A stretch of 15,997 bases of DNA, taken from assembly GCA_024196135.1 (NCBI GenBank), contig JAMQCK010000777.1, positions 1 to 15,997 of the forward strand, read 5' to 3'. Shown here in pieces: positions 1 through 8,664 of the stretch (positions are counted from its first letter, which is position 1; each line of letters starts with the position of its first letter). Made by a program: the position numbers and the translations under genes. A model generated the notes under the pieces. It was not told the origin of the DNA, ran no database searches, and saw only the letters and a list, made by a program, of their open reading frames with translations. This stretch comes from Pleurotus ostreatus/Saccharomyces cerevisiae fusant (lineage: Eukaryota; Opisthokonta).

Positions 1-31
1 CCCGGCTACGCCGGATCTGGACCTTGCCTAG

Positions 32-211
32 CGGCAGGTGGGGCATATTGAAGCTCATTGCCTTGCATTCCGTCGACGTGGGCTTGCTCACGCAGCCCTC
101 AGGGTTGTCGTGACGCGCTCCACTCGACTCGGGGACATTGTATTCGCAGGCGCGGGCATAGTGGCGGTGATCATACCACTAGCAGCAGTCATGGTCAGAA
201 TCTACGACTGA
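32..211 (+). other. possible 3'-terminal coding exon with hydrophobic tail (weak)
   Basis: A + strand frame runs open from base 32, just after a possible acceptor (cctag, 27-31), to a TGA at 209-211. It has no ATG near its start, so if real it would be the last exon of a gene lying to the left of the window. Its last 20 or so codons read as a hydrophobic segment (AGIVAVIIPLAAVMV) followed by RIYD and the stop, like a C-terminal membrane anchor. I recognise no family, and about 60 codons of open frame in GC-rich DNA can arise by chance. The call rests only on the hydrophobic run and the nearby AG. Confidence 0.18.
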
Positions 212-839
212 CACAGTCTTGCATGAGTTCCGTCCGGGCTCTGGTTCTGGGTTCGACACCCAGAGCATTCAGTCATCGGTTGAGCACTGTTGACTTTTTG
301 ATCGTGCCTGCAAAAAGTTGGGCTTCAATTAAGGGTGGCGAGAGACCTTGCTAGGCAAGGTAATTGTAAGGGTTGGGCAGGCGGCCTCATATAAATCCTC
401 CTGGGCTTCTTCCATCCGGTAGGACCAGTCGAGTGGTGCAAGAGTCCAACTTTAGTAGCGTTCAGTCGCAAGTAGAGACACAAGCACAGCTGCGAGCTCA
501 ATGAGCCGCATATTAGATTCTTTGTTGGCCAGCCGAGGTAGGTAGTAGTCAGTATCCCGGTTGGACACGCCAGTGAGTATCGTACAAACAACTGGGTATT
601 AGAGGAAGAACGTCCTATACGGTACTTGTATGGGATATGGGACAATGCATGAGTGCAAGATGATGTATGTATGCAGGTTGGTGTTGGACAAGATGATGGG
701 ACAAGCGACAGCATTTCGAAAGCAAGAGCCACCGACCGACCGTAATGAAGGTCGAGCGACAAGATAGGTGTACAACAGCAGGGATGGGCGTCCCATTATG
801 GGCACAGCGAAGCACTGGGAGGAAGGAAGGCGGCCGCAA
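212..839. other. intergenic region, 3' side of the methyltransferase gene
   Basis: No gene can be supported here. The part next to 840 should carry the 3' UTR of the methyltransferase. Two small items are visible: an inverted repeat at 345-361 (ACCTTG ... CAAGGT around a 5-base loop), and an isolated TATA-like string TATAAAT at 390-396 on the + strand with no convincing gene after it. The open frames in this stretch lack any recognisable protein signature. Confidence 0.5.
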
Positions 840-2342
840 CTACGCGCGCGGCTGAGGGTGTTTCCTCGTCGCGTACACGTACTGACACCGGATGTAGATG
901 GGTGTCCGCGCCTCCATGAGCTCCCGGATGGCGTTCTGCTCGATCTGATTGAGCAACGCCTCCGGCATGCCACTTCCGAGGAGTAGCGGCCGTCCAGAGC
1001 GCATGAACTCCTGCGTGCCCTCGTCAGTGTCGGCCGCAACGCGTGACTGAGATTAGGAGAGAGAAAGCTTACCAGGATATCCTCCCGCATGCAAAGCCCC
1101 ATCTGCCGCCAGAAGGGATCGCTCAAGAAGGGTGACGACGGTACCCAGAACTCGCGATAGACAACGTTCTCGAAGCGCCGATGTTCGCGTACCCAGTCGT
1201 GAAGGTAGGTTGCGGCGTCGACTGCACCTCCTCGGTTCTTCGCCGCGTCGCGAAGGAAGGCCAGCCATTGTGGCCACCATGGCGCCTGAATGTTACCATC
1301 GACAGACGGTTCTATTCGCTTGTGGTGTTCGTCGTAGCCGCAGAAGTCGAATTCCATGATATCCAGTAGCCCCCCTGGCCGCAGGACGCGGCTGATGTGC
1401 TCGATTAGACCGTGATAGTCTTTAATCTGGGTGGCACGGGCGTCGGTATTAGATACCGCAAAATGTGAGACACGTACCCCAGATGAGATGAGGCGAGCGT
1501 GCACGACGTTGAAGTCACCGTAGAAGTGCTCAAGCCCGAGATTGACATCGTCGACTTCGCTTCTGGATGATGGTGAGGGGGAATATAGTTGGTGGCACAG
1601 GTTGATGCGTACCGGCAATTTGGTGGCATTGTACTGAAGGACCGTTAGGAGCTGAGGAGGGCCGACGACAGAGGTACTCACGTTGATTGCATGGGAACAA
1701 GATCGACGGCAACGCAGCTGCTATTTGGGTACTCGCGTGCGACCTCCATTATCCTACATGCAGGTAAGACTTCGCCACCGCTGTCGAGCTAAGAGCACGC
1801 ACCAGCTACCGCTTCCACATCCAAGATCGAGGCAGGCTTTGGGCTCGCCAGGCGTGTTGTCCCGCATCACATCGTCGAAGGGGGGCGGGTACTTGCCCAT
1901 AATGACCTTGAACATCTCGTGCTGTTTATCTGCGCAGTCTAATTAGTTGGCGATCGCGACCCTAGCGCGATCACGCACCTAGCCGCTCGTACTCGTCGTC
2001 GTCAGCAGGCAGAGAGTATATGTCCGAGTAGTTGTTCAGCCCGCGCCCGTATTCGTGGCGATAGGCTTGCCGTCGGAGTGAGCTGGTCATGGACCAGACG
2101 GAGGGTGCGGGAGAGGCTGAGCGCATGGAGGCGTCATCCTGTGGGTGTGTGGTGTGGGAGGAGACGGAGCTGGGACCCGCGGAGAAGGGGGGGAAGGAGG
2201 TGACGGACATGGCATCGTCCTCGCAGTCGTCGTCGGAGAGGTCCGACATGGGGCTGAGGTAGCGTATGGGCCGCCGTGTTGGCGGGCCGGCCGAGTCGAC
2301 GGCGTCGGGGAGGAGCGACGAGGAGCGACCCCAGGCGCTCAT
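840..2342 (-). CDS. SAM-dependent methyltransferase, fungal LaeA/UMTA-like family
   Basis: Exons on the minus strand: 2342-1979, 1929-1803, 1753-1682, 1633-1613, 1562-1478, 1426-1073 and 1010-840, giving 397 aa; all six introns are 48-62 bp with GT..AG ends and joins keep phase. Residues 1-100 are Ser/Pro-rich and acidic (SDLSDDDCEDD), probably disordered. Residues 97-126 (HEYGRGLNN ... LPADDDEYERLDKQH) match the signature that precedes the Rossmann fold in this fungal family. SAM-binding motif I is LDLGCGSGSW (155-164), the acidic motif is VAVDLVP (179-185), and LRPGGLLDIMEFD (239-251) is the post-motif strand. The C-terminus ends near TPIYIRCQYVYATRK, as in relatives. The start at 2342 was chosen over upstream in-frame codons because a TATA box lies 52 bases upstream. 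The enzyme should transfer a methyl group from SAM; the substrate is unknown. No biosynthetic gene cluster is visible around it. The fold is confident, the role is not. Confidence 0.88.
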
Positions 2343-2393
2343 GGTGGTGGACGGAGGCAAGGATAAATATCTGCGAGCGCGAGGGCGCCAACG

Positions 2394-2400
2394 TTTATAA
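2394..2400 (-). promoter_or_regulatory. TATA box of the methyltransferase gene
   Basis: On the minus strand TTATAAA lies 52 bases upstream of the chosen ATG at 2342. A CT-rich stretch with CCACC precedes that ATG. This spacing would leave a short 5' leader and argues against the longer N-terminal reading that starts upstream of the TATA box. Confidence 0.5.
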
Positions 2401-5204
2401 TCAACTAAGCGGCGGACGAGACGCCTTCGACCGACCAACAGTGCTTCCGCCCCGATCGTGCTCTTGCCCCATTAGGAAGATCGGATATATCCCTTCTGAC
2501 CGTCGTCAACGTCCCCCACGCTCATCGTCCGGCCCCCGCGCGTTCATTATGCGCCTTTTCGCATCCTTGAGGCCACCGGATGGTCCCCCAGCCCCCGGAG
2601 TACTCTGGTTGCCTCTGTAAATTGTCAGGAGCCCCCAACGCCACAGCGTAATGTCTCTCCAGTCACTCGGCTCGCTCCGACATCAGGCGACATCGTCTTT
2701 TCCGCCGGTGCCGACTCCGTGCAACAAATGCTGTCGGCTTTGCAAGTCGCATCTCATTTGTTGCGGCTCACGATGATGATAAGCACATGGCAACTTTATT
2801 GCCATTGTCCGAGTACGTACTTGCTCATCTCCTTCATCAGGTGTAAGCGCAAGTCGCTCTCTCAGGTTCTCTCAGCCTGACCTTGTTCTTGGCTGAACCC
2901 GATTTGGGATTCTCCCCCCGACTCTCGTCTCTTTCGAGCCTTCATGCGCTCGGCACAGTTCAACGGAAGCATCGCGTCCTGCCCAGATATCTCCTGCTGT
3001 GCCCTGCTCGGCCAACCTCGACCCCCCGAGTCTCGGTGTTCGAAGCAGCGAGGTGAGGTTTATGACCTCTTCCACGGCGATGGTTTCCCTCTCCACCGCC
3101 GCCGATGCCGCCCAAGCGCCGGCTCGCCTCGCCCTTGAGGCCAACTGAAAGCGCGTCCCTTCCGGGCCTTACTGCGCACGCGACGCGCTCTTCCCGCCCT
3201 GTACGTTCTCCCCCACCGCTATACGACACAGACCCTTCTCCCAAGGCCCGCGCTACCTTCTCCCACTGCCACCCTCGCCTCATCGAACTCTCCGCTGGAT
3301 AGGTTGACTGCGAATTCTGCGCGCGCCCACGGCGACCCACTCGACCCGCGAGCTTCCCTGCGCGACTCCGGCGTCTGGAAGAAAGGCGCCCGCGCACGCT
3401 GCTGGGCTTATGGACGCTCTTCCGGGGGTCTCTTGACGCTTCCGGTAGTCTCAAAGCGCCGCATGGGGGCTGCGCAGCGACAGCCTGAGCTATGACCCTC
3501 GCCGTGCGGGCGAATCCCTCCGCTCCCATCGGTGCGCGCGATCCACTTCGCGCCTTCCCCGTCGTCGTCTCAGGCGTCGCACAGTCCCATGCGCTCGCTT
3601 GCTTTAGCGAGGGAAACAATGTGCGTGGGCTGGGAGCGTGCATCGTGCCGCGCGTTGCCGAGCCTGCAAGCAGACTTGCCGGCGGGTCATTCAGAACGCC
3701 TTCGTGTGCCGATGGGGCGTGATCTTCCTTTACCGCATCAGTGCGCCCCATTGTTCTTCTCGAGGCGGCAGCGCGACCGTCGAGGGGCATCAGGCTTCAG
3801 TAAATGGGCCCGGCCCGCTATCACCGCCTTCGCTGCATCGTGGCCTTCGTGAAGTCGGACCGTCCCGTCGAAGTCTCTCATGCGTGCGGCCCGTCGTTCA
3901 ACGTTCAACCACGGCGTCTACCGAACGAGTTCTATACAGTATTTACTAGCATAAATCCTCCTTGCTCTTGGCCTTCCTCTACGAACTTCCCAATGCCACA
4001 ATTTCGCCTTCCCTGCGTCCTCATCGGCAGGATACTCGATGTATTTTCCGTATACTCGAGGCCTTCTCTATTCACTACGCGGGCAATGAGCGGCGACGCT
4101 AGGTAACTCTGTATAGAAATTAGGGTACTCCGTCTGCAGACGTCGGCCTATATAGGCTTTTAGTACAGCGCGGAATCGCTCGTTCCTATGAGGGCGACGG
4201 TGATTTCTCTGCTTCTCGAATGAAGTGTTTTTCTGTTCTGCACATCGCCGTAAGGCCGTCGACCACGACAAGGGAAGGGAAGCTTTCTAAAAATCCCGAG
4301 GTGAAGCTGTTGTGGGCGTTGCCGAGTGACGGAAGGTTGTCGGTGCCGAGGGTTGTTAATGGCCTTCTGGATCGACGTACTTCTGAAAGAAGAGAAGAAA
4401 TCAGAATAAAAGCCGAAAACGAGAATTTCGCGTCCAAGAAAAATCGCAACCAAATATCAAGGACGAGCGACCATGATGGAGCAGCGGCGGAAGACGAGCT
4501 CTTCTCTTAGAAAAGATCATACAACTCTTCAAGTGGAACAAGGCGCTGCCGTCCGTTCCCAGTCAAACAATAGACCCAAAATGCACGCTTGCGCCGCCTG
4601 ACGAAGGAGAGACGTAAGCTTAGCCATGTCACTGCTGCGCAAGAGCTTGCGTAGAGGGTAGGGCGGCGGATAAAGAGATGAGTACAGCCTGACGCTGAGA
4701 AGTGGCTTGATGCTGTGAACCCATGTAAGCAATCCCGCATCGTCGACGTACGAGGGACCGTCATCTGAGCGCGGCCCGTCGGACAGCGTATTCAGCGCGG
4801 GCAGCAGATGAATCGCTTCCCCTTCATCTCGTCAAAAGCATAGAAAAGCGAGAGAAAATACAACAAGAAGGCAGATGGCCAGAAGAGCACGAGACGAGAG
4901 TTGGGAAGCTCATGCAGGGAGACCGTGAGAGGGAGTCGTGTGAAGTCCGCGGTTGTCGCTACATGTGGGCCTTTGGCGTGAGATGTCGCTTTGTCTGTGG
5001 GAGAGGTCACAGAGGCCATGGGAGCGCGGAGGAATGGTCCATTCGAGGCAGATCGGCGTGTGTGAATCGGGCGGTGTTATAGCGTCACAAGAGATCTGCT
5101 GGCGCAAGTAAGTCTCCTGCATAATCATTTCCTTGTTTGAAGGACGACTCGGAGACAAGAGAGTGCCTTCCAGTCCTTCAGAATCTGGGTAAGACGAGCG
5201 TAGG
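2401..5204. other. long region without a defensible gene
   Basis: About 2.8 kb between the divergently transcribed methyltransferase and kinase genes. From about 2900 to 3900 it is GC-rich and C-rich on the + strand, so frames stay open by composition alone on both strands, including one of 276 codons on the minus strand. The best + strand candidate begins at an ATG at 3105 (MPPKRRLASPL) and reads Pro/Ser-rich to a TAG at 3300-3302; an adjacent frame is open until a TGA at 3493-3495. I could not join them with an intron of normal length, and I recognise no domain. From about 4100 to 5100 the DNA is richer in A and has a palindromic CCTATATAGG at 4147-4156. No tRNA, transposase or LTR was recognised. 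Confidence 0.4.
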
Positions 5205-5435
5205 ATGCAAGAGGGAAGTCGGGCCGGTAGCGGATCAATACACTTTAGTTCCGGGGCCGATGGCCACGTGCCAAACCTCACCTCGTTCGAACCTCGACCA
5301 AAACCTCGGTCAGGCAGAGGCATCGTCATTAGAACCCGCTCATTCAGTACAACTGGGTACTGGAACAACCTTGCATACTGGATGCAGGCTCTATCCTCGA
5401 GCCTCCAGCGTCTCGCTGGGCCTGCCCTCTTGAGA

Positions 5436-6817
5436 ATGGGCTATTCTACGATGTCACCAATCTGCCTTGATTTTGCGCCCGAGGTGACGCTGAATTCCCG
5501 GTATGAAATTGTGAAGGGCCTTGGGCGCGGTACTCGCTCGACAGTGTGGCTAGCGAATGATACGACAAGATACGTTTCTTGCGCGACGCGTCAGTTGCAA
5601 CCAACGTGTTGATCACATACTCGATTCAGCCCCGGCGTGAAGGTGGCCATAAAATGCCTCAGAAACGATGTTACGGCCGGCCAAGGGAGCGCAACATACG
5701 AGCTCGAAGTGCTTCAGGCTATACGCGAGAAGGCGTCTCATGCACCCAGCGAGACTGTCGGTCCATCCCGCGTGCTGCAGCTACTCGACCATTTCGTGCT
5801 GGATAACGAATCGTCCGGCCAGCACTTATGTTTAGTCACAAAACCGCTGGGGATGAATTTGCAGGAGGTGCAGAAGGCGTTTCCGGGTCGGCGGATGCCT
5901 TTGCCTCTCGTTCGGCACGTGGTCAAGCAGCTCCTGGAGGGGCTCGCGTTCATTCATGATGATTGTCGCGTCGTGCATACAGGTGAGGTCGTCCGCTCGA
6001 CTATTTATCTGAGCACTCCTTGACGTGCTTCGCAGATATTAAGCAAGACAACATCATGTTCGACAATTTTGGCGATGAGAGTGGGGAATTGTCCGACGCG
6101 GTCAACGTCGTCTTAGCTGACTTCGACACCGGCAAGTACTTCGCGGGGCACCTTAAATCCTCTCCATACTTATCTATCCACCAAGCCGTCCCGGAACACG
6201 GAGATCACAAGCAACTCATACAACCACAGGACCTCCGCGCTCCCGAAGTCCTCATGGGCTGCGAATGGGGTACGCCGGCAGATATATGGAATATGGGCTG
6301 CATCGTAAGTCTCTACCTAAACTCTAATATATTCGTCATATGTTCACCTACCCTCCACAGACCTTCGAACTCATAACCGGGCGCCACCTTTTCCGACACG
6401 AACCCGTCAAAAGCGACGAAGGCACAACTACTCCCGAACAGGGCCACTTCGCCATGATAGAGTCCTTCGTCACCGACAGGAAGGACCTCGACGCGCGCGC
6501 CCGCTTGTTGCAATACTTCGGCGATGGGGAGCATTTTGAGAAGTTCTTTGACCGGGAAGGTGAATATCGCCCTCATTTGAGCTCGAGATTAATTTGGGGC
6601 GAGTGAGGATTCCGGTCGCTCACTAACGCTCTTCTCTACAGGCGGCAACAACCTCCACGTCAAATACGCCAATCAGGAGCCTTTGGGCCAGATTCTTCGC
6701 GTTTACGATGTTTACGACGAGCAGTTGGAGGACTTCCTGAGGGTGATGCTACAGATTCATCCGGACGACCGCGCGCCTGCGAAAGAGTTGCTGAAGCACC
6801 CTTGGCTTTCTGCGTAG
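5436..6817 (+). CDS. SRPK-like serine/threonine protein kinase
   Basis: Exons 5436-5573, 5643-5982, 6036-6304, 6361-6559 and 6642-6817 give 373 aa. Visible kinase elements: Gly-rich loop GLGRGTRSTVW (28-38), VAIK with catalytic Lys50, helix-C Glu near 66, VVHTDIKQDN (156-165) as the catalytic loop in the HTD form typical of SRPKs, DFD (188-190) where DFG is expected, LRAPEVLMG (226-234) as the APE region, and TPADIWNMGC (239-248). The C-lobe ends with DRAPAKELLKHPWL. SRPKs phosphorylate Ser in Arg/Ser-rich proteins, and this short fungal branch is commonly expanded in Agaricomycetes; the substrate here is unknown. The ATG at 5436 has the best context (GAGAATGG) and sits where relatives begin, but in-frame ATGs at 5382 and 5205 would give 391 or 450 aa, with an Arg/Ser-rich N-terminus. 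Intron 1 must use an AAG acceptor to keep frame. The fold is certain; the exact start is not. Confidence 0.87.
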
Positions 6818-6928
6818 AAGTTACCTGACTTTCAGCGTAGGCACTATACGTCGACCGCCAAGCCCGAGCTAGATCACCGAACCCATGCTACGTGCTTTCG
6901 CATACTAACCCCCACTTACTCTTCTTTA

Positions 6929-7025
6929 TACCACCTCCACTTCATGATACCATCCTCAGTGCACGCTACCACCCCCACTGCATGATACCACCCCGCTGTA
7001 TTATACTACTACCGCCGCCACTGCA
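6929..7025. repeat. degenerate tandem repeat, about 38-bp period
   Basis: Bases 6929-6955 and 6967-6993 align with an offset of 38 and only three mismatches over 27 bases; both contain CATGATACCA. A third partial copy of 16 bases at 7010-7025 aligns with 6967-6982 with two mismatches (offset 43). The C/A-rich repeat lies in the 3' spacer of the kinase gene and looks like a decayed minisatellite. Confidence 0.6.
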
Positions 7026-7075
7026 ATTCCACTAGTCTTCACGATACAGAAATATTTCATTCCCAAAAAGATATA

Positions 7076-7081
7076 TTTATT
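7076..7081 (-). terminator. AATAAA polyadenylation signal of IST1
   Basis: On the minus strand AATAAA begins 10 bases after the stop codon of the IST1 gene and is followed by an AT-rich run. This is the canonical hexamer, although fungal genes do not strictly need it. Confidence 0.4.
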
Positions 7082-7090
7082 GCCCCACAC

Positions 7091-8664
7091 CTATCGCTTC
7101 TTCAACGCCGCAAACCGCTTGCTCAGCGCCTCGAAGTCGTCCTCGTCTGGTACCTTTGCCTTCGCATCCTCCTTCTTCCCCTCGCCCTCCTTGCTCTTCT
7201 TCTCGTCCTCTTTCGCTTTCGCCTCTGATGCCTTCGCTTTCGCAATCCTCAACTTCTCCGGCCCCTCGGCCTCCGTGGGCGGGATGGCTGGCAGATGCGG
7301 CGTCGAGGAGCTCGATGAGGAGCGCGTGCGGACGTCCGGGAGGTCGAGGTCGGCGAGGTCGTCGTCCGAGAGCTACGAAGGGTATCAACATCAATGGCCA
7401 GTCGCGGACGAAGCGAAGTCAAGGCTGACAAAGGAATGACAAACGCACCTTAACTCCTCCCTCATCGTCGTCATCATCATCTCCTGGCTTGTCGCGCACG
7501 GGCGGCGCCCACTCGACGGCGTATGCCTTCGCGATCTCATGGAGGTAACTGTCGACCAGTTCGGCGGAGGGCATAAAGAGCTCGAGTTTCTTTACGACCT
7601 GGGCGACGCGGTGAGCCACATAGACGGATGTCATATCGACGCGAGGGACGAGTGTCTGAATAATCGAAGATAAAGAGTATGATAGCCTACTCACCCGCTC
7701 GGGAACGCACCCATCGCGATTCTCCATAACCGCCGCGGAGAACTCGCGCCCGTACTTGTGCATCAGCAGGTCACGGAGAATGTGCAGCTCTGTGAAGACG
7801 TCGTAGGGATCTTGACCCGCCCATGATACTGACTACCATCAGCAAACGCGCACCTTTCAGTTCTGTCCTCGGCGCAGCGTAGATTATGCTGTATAATTAG
7901 CACGCCGTCAGGCAAGGATTGTAAAAAAGAGAGCTTGCACGCACGCATGGACGCCTTCTGCGACTGCGGGGTCGGGTTCGCGCGTACTATAAAGGCGCGA
8001 GTGTAAGTGAGCCTTCTGGCGATACACAGGGAGGGCCAATGCTGGTAAGGTAGGCACGTACTTCTGGTCCAATATACCGAACCGAACGTGAACGAGCTCG
8101 CAATAAAGCTCGAGCAGTTCAAGTAGCTCCATGTAGATGTCTTCATTAATAACTGGATATACGGTCAGCGAGTGTAACCGGCAAGGAACTTGGGTTAGCG
8201 TTGGTATGCAATATTAATTCGAACGAGACAACAGCCTCGCATAGGCGACGCGGTGGAGCAGAGAGACATACCTGCTTCTGTCTTGATTCTTGCGGTTTCT
8301 ACCTTGCCTCTCTCGAGTAATGTGGCGATGTCGCGGCGCGTAGCCTTGGCCTGCGCTTCCTTCTTCTGCTGAAGACTGCGCAACCGCTGGACGGATAGGC
8401 TGCAAAGCGCCAATGGAAACGGGGAGATAATTTCACAAGGTGAAAGGATGAGATGAAATGAGATGAGGTGAGTGAGTAGTTGTCAGGATTTGTGCGACAC
8501 CGTTCGAAGGAAATGAAGGGGATAGATGTATCAGCGGCGAAGGCTATGAAGAGCGACGGTTTCTAGCGTACCGCAATTGCACCTATTGCACCCGATGAGT
8601 AAGATAGTTTGTGTCTGCGCTGATAAGACCTTACTTTGGCTTTCGCCGAGTTCCAGGGTGCCAT
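7091..8664 (-). CDS. IST1: IST1 homologue, ESCRT-III-associated regulator of Vps4
   Basis: Nine minus-strand exons: 8664-8635, 8582-8572, 8399-8272, 8152-8062, 7986-7945, 7888-7854, 7789-7695, 7598-7449 and 7372-7091, 287 aa. The spliced protein shows the Ist1 domain throughout: MAPWNSAKAKVQLRLSVQRL, then QQKKEAQAKATRRDI, INEDIYMELLELLELYCEL, TREPDPAVAEGV, IIYAAPRTELKELHILRDL, MHKYGREFSAAVMENRDGC and SAELVDSYLHEIAKAYAVEW. A poly-Asp stretch (GDDDDDDE), a Ser/Pro linker and a Lys/Glu/Ala-rich region follow. The C-terminal LSKRFAALKK resembles a MIM1 motif (LxxRLxxLK), which in this family binds the MIT domain of Vps4. IST1 proteins act on endosomal membranes in multivesicular-body sorting and modulate Vps4. 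The start ATG has A at -3 and G at +4. Exon 2 is only 11 nt, and intron 7 (7599-7694) is 96 bp with no stop codon. The identification is strong. Confidence 0.92.
8447..8480. repeat. short GATGA/GTGAG-type repeat inside IST1 intron 2
   Basis: On the + strand this 34-base purine/T run repeats GATGA and TGAG units; on the transcribed strand it is a pyrimidine-rich CTCAT/CTCAC tract. It lies in the middle of the 172-bp intron 2 (8400-8571), the longest intron in the gene, directly downstream of the 11-nt exon. It could serve as a splicing enhancer for that exon or be plain low-complexity sequence. Confidence 0.45.

Larger units (their letters stand above)
6818..7090. other. convergent 3' spacer between the kinase and IST1 genes
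   Basis: 273 bp holding both 3' UTRs. It contains the repeat listed at 6929-7025 and the polyadenylation signal of the minus-strand gene. No coding signal is seen. Confidence 0.6.

Noticed and set aside
249..265. tRNA-like T arm: 5-bp stem CTGGG/CCCAG around TTCGACA, matching a B-box
   Set aside because: No acceptor 5' strand complementary to the following bases, no A-box and no anticodon arm can be found upstream, so this is not a tRNA gene; at most a tRNA-derived fragment or chance.
390..396. TATAAAT on the + strand
   Set aside because: No convincing coding region follows within a normal distance; the downstream ATG at 501 gives only a short frame.
2960..3790. 276-codon open frame on the minus strand
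   Set aside because: Arg/Gly/Ser-rich product without any domain, lying in GC-rich DNA where all frames have few stops; a compositional artefact.
4910..5368. 152-codon minus-strand frame upstream of the kinase
   Set aside because: No recognisable features, and it overlaps the kinase leader or possible N-terminal extension on the other strand.
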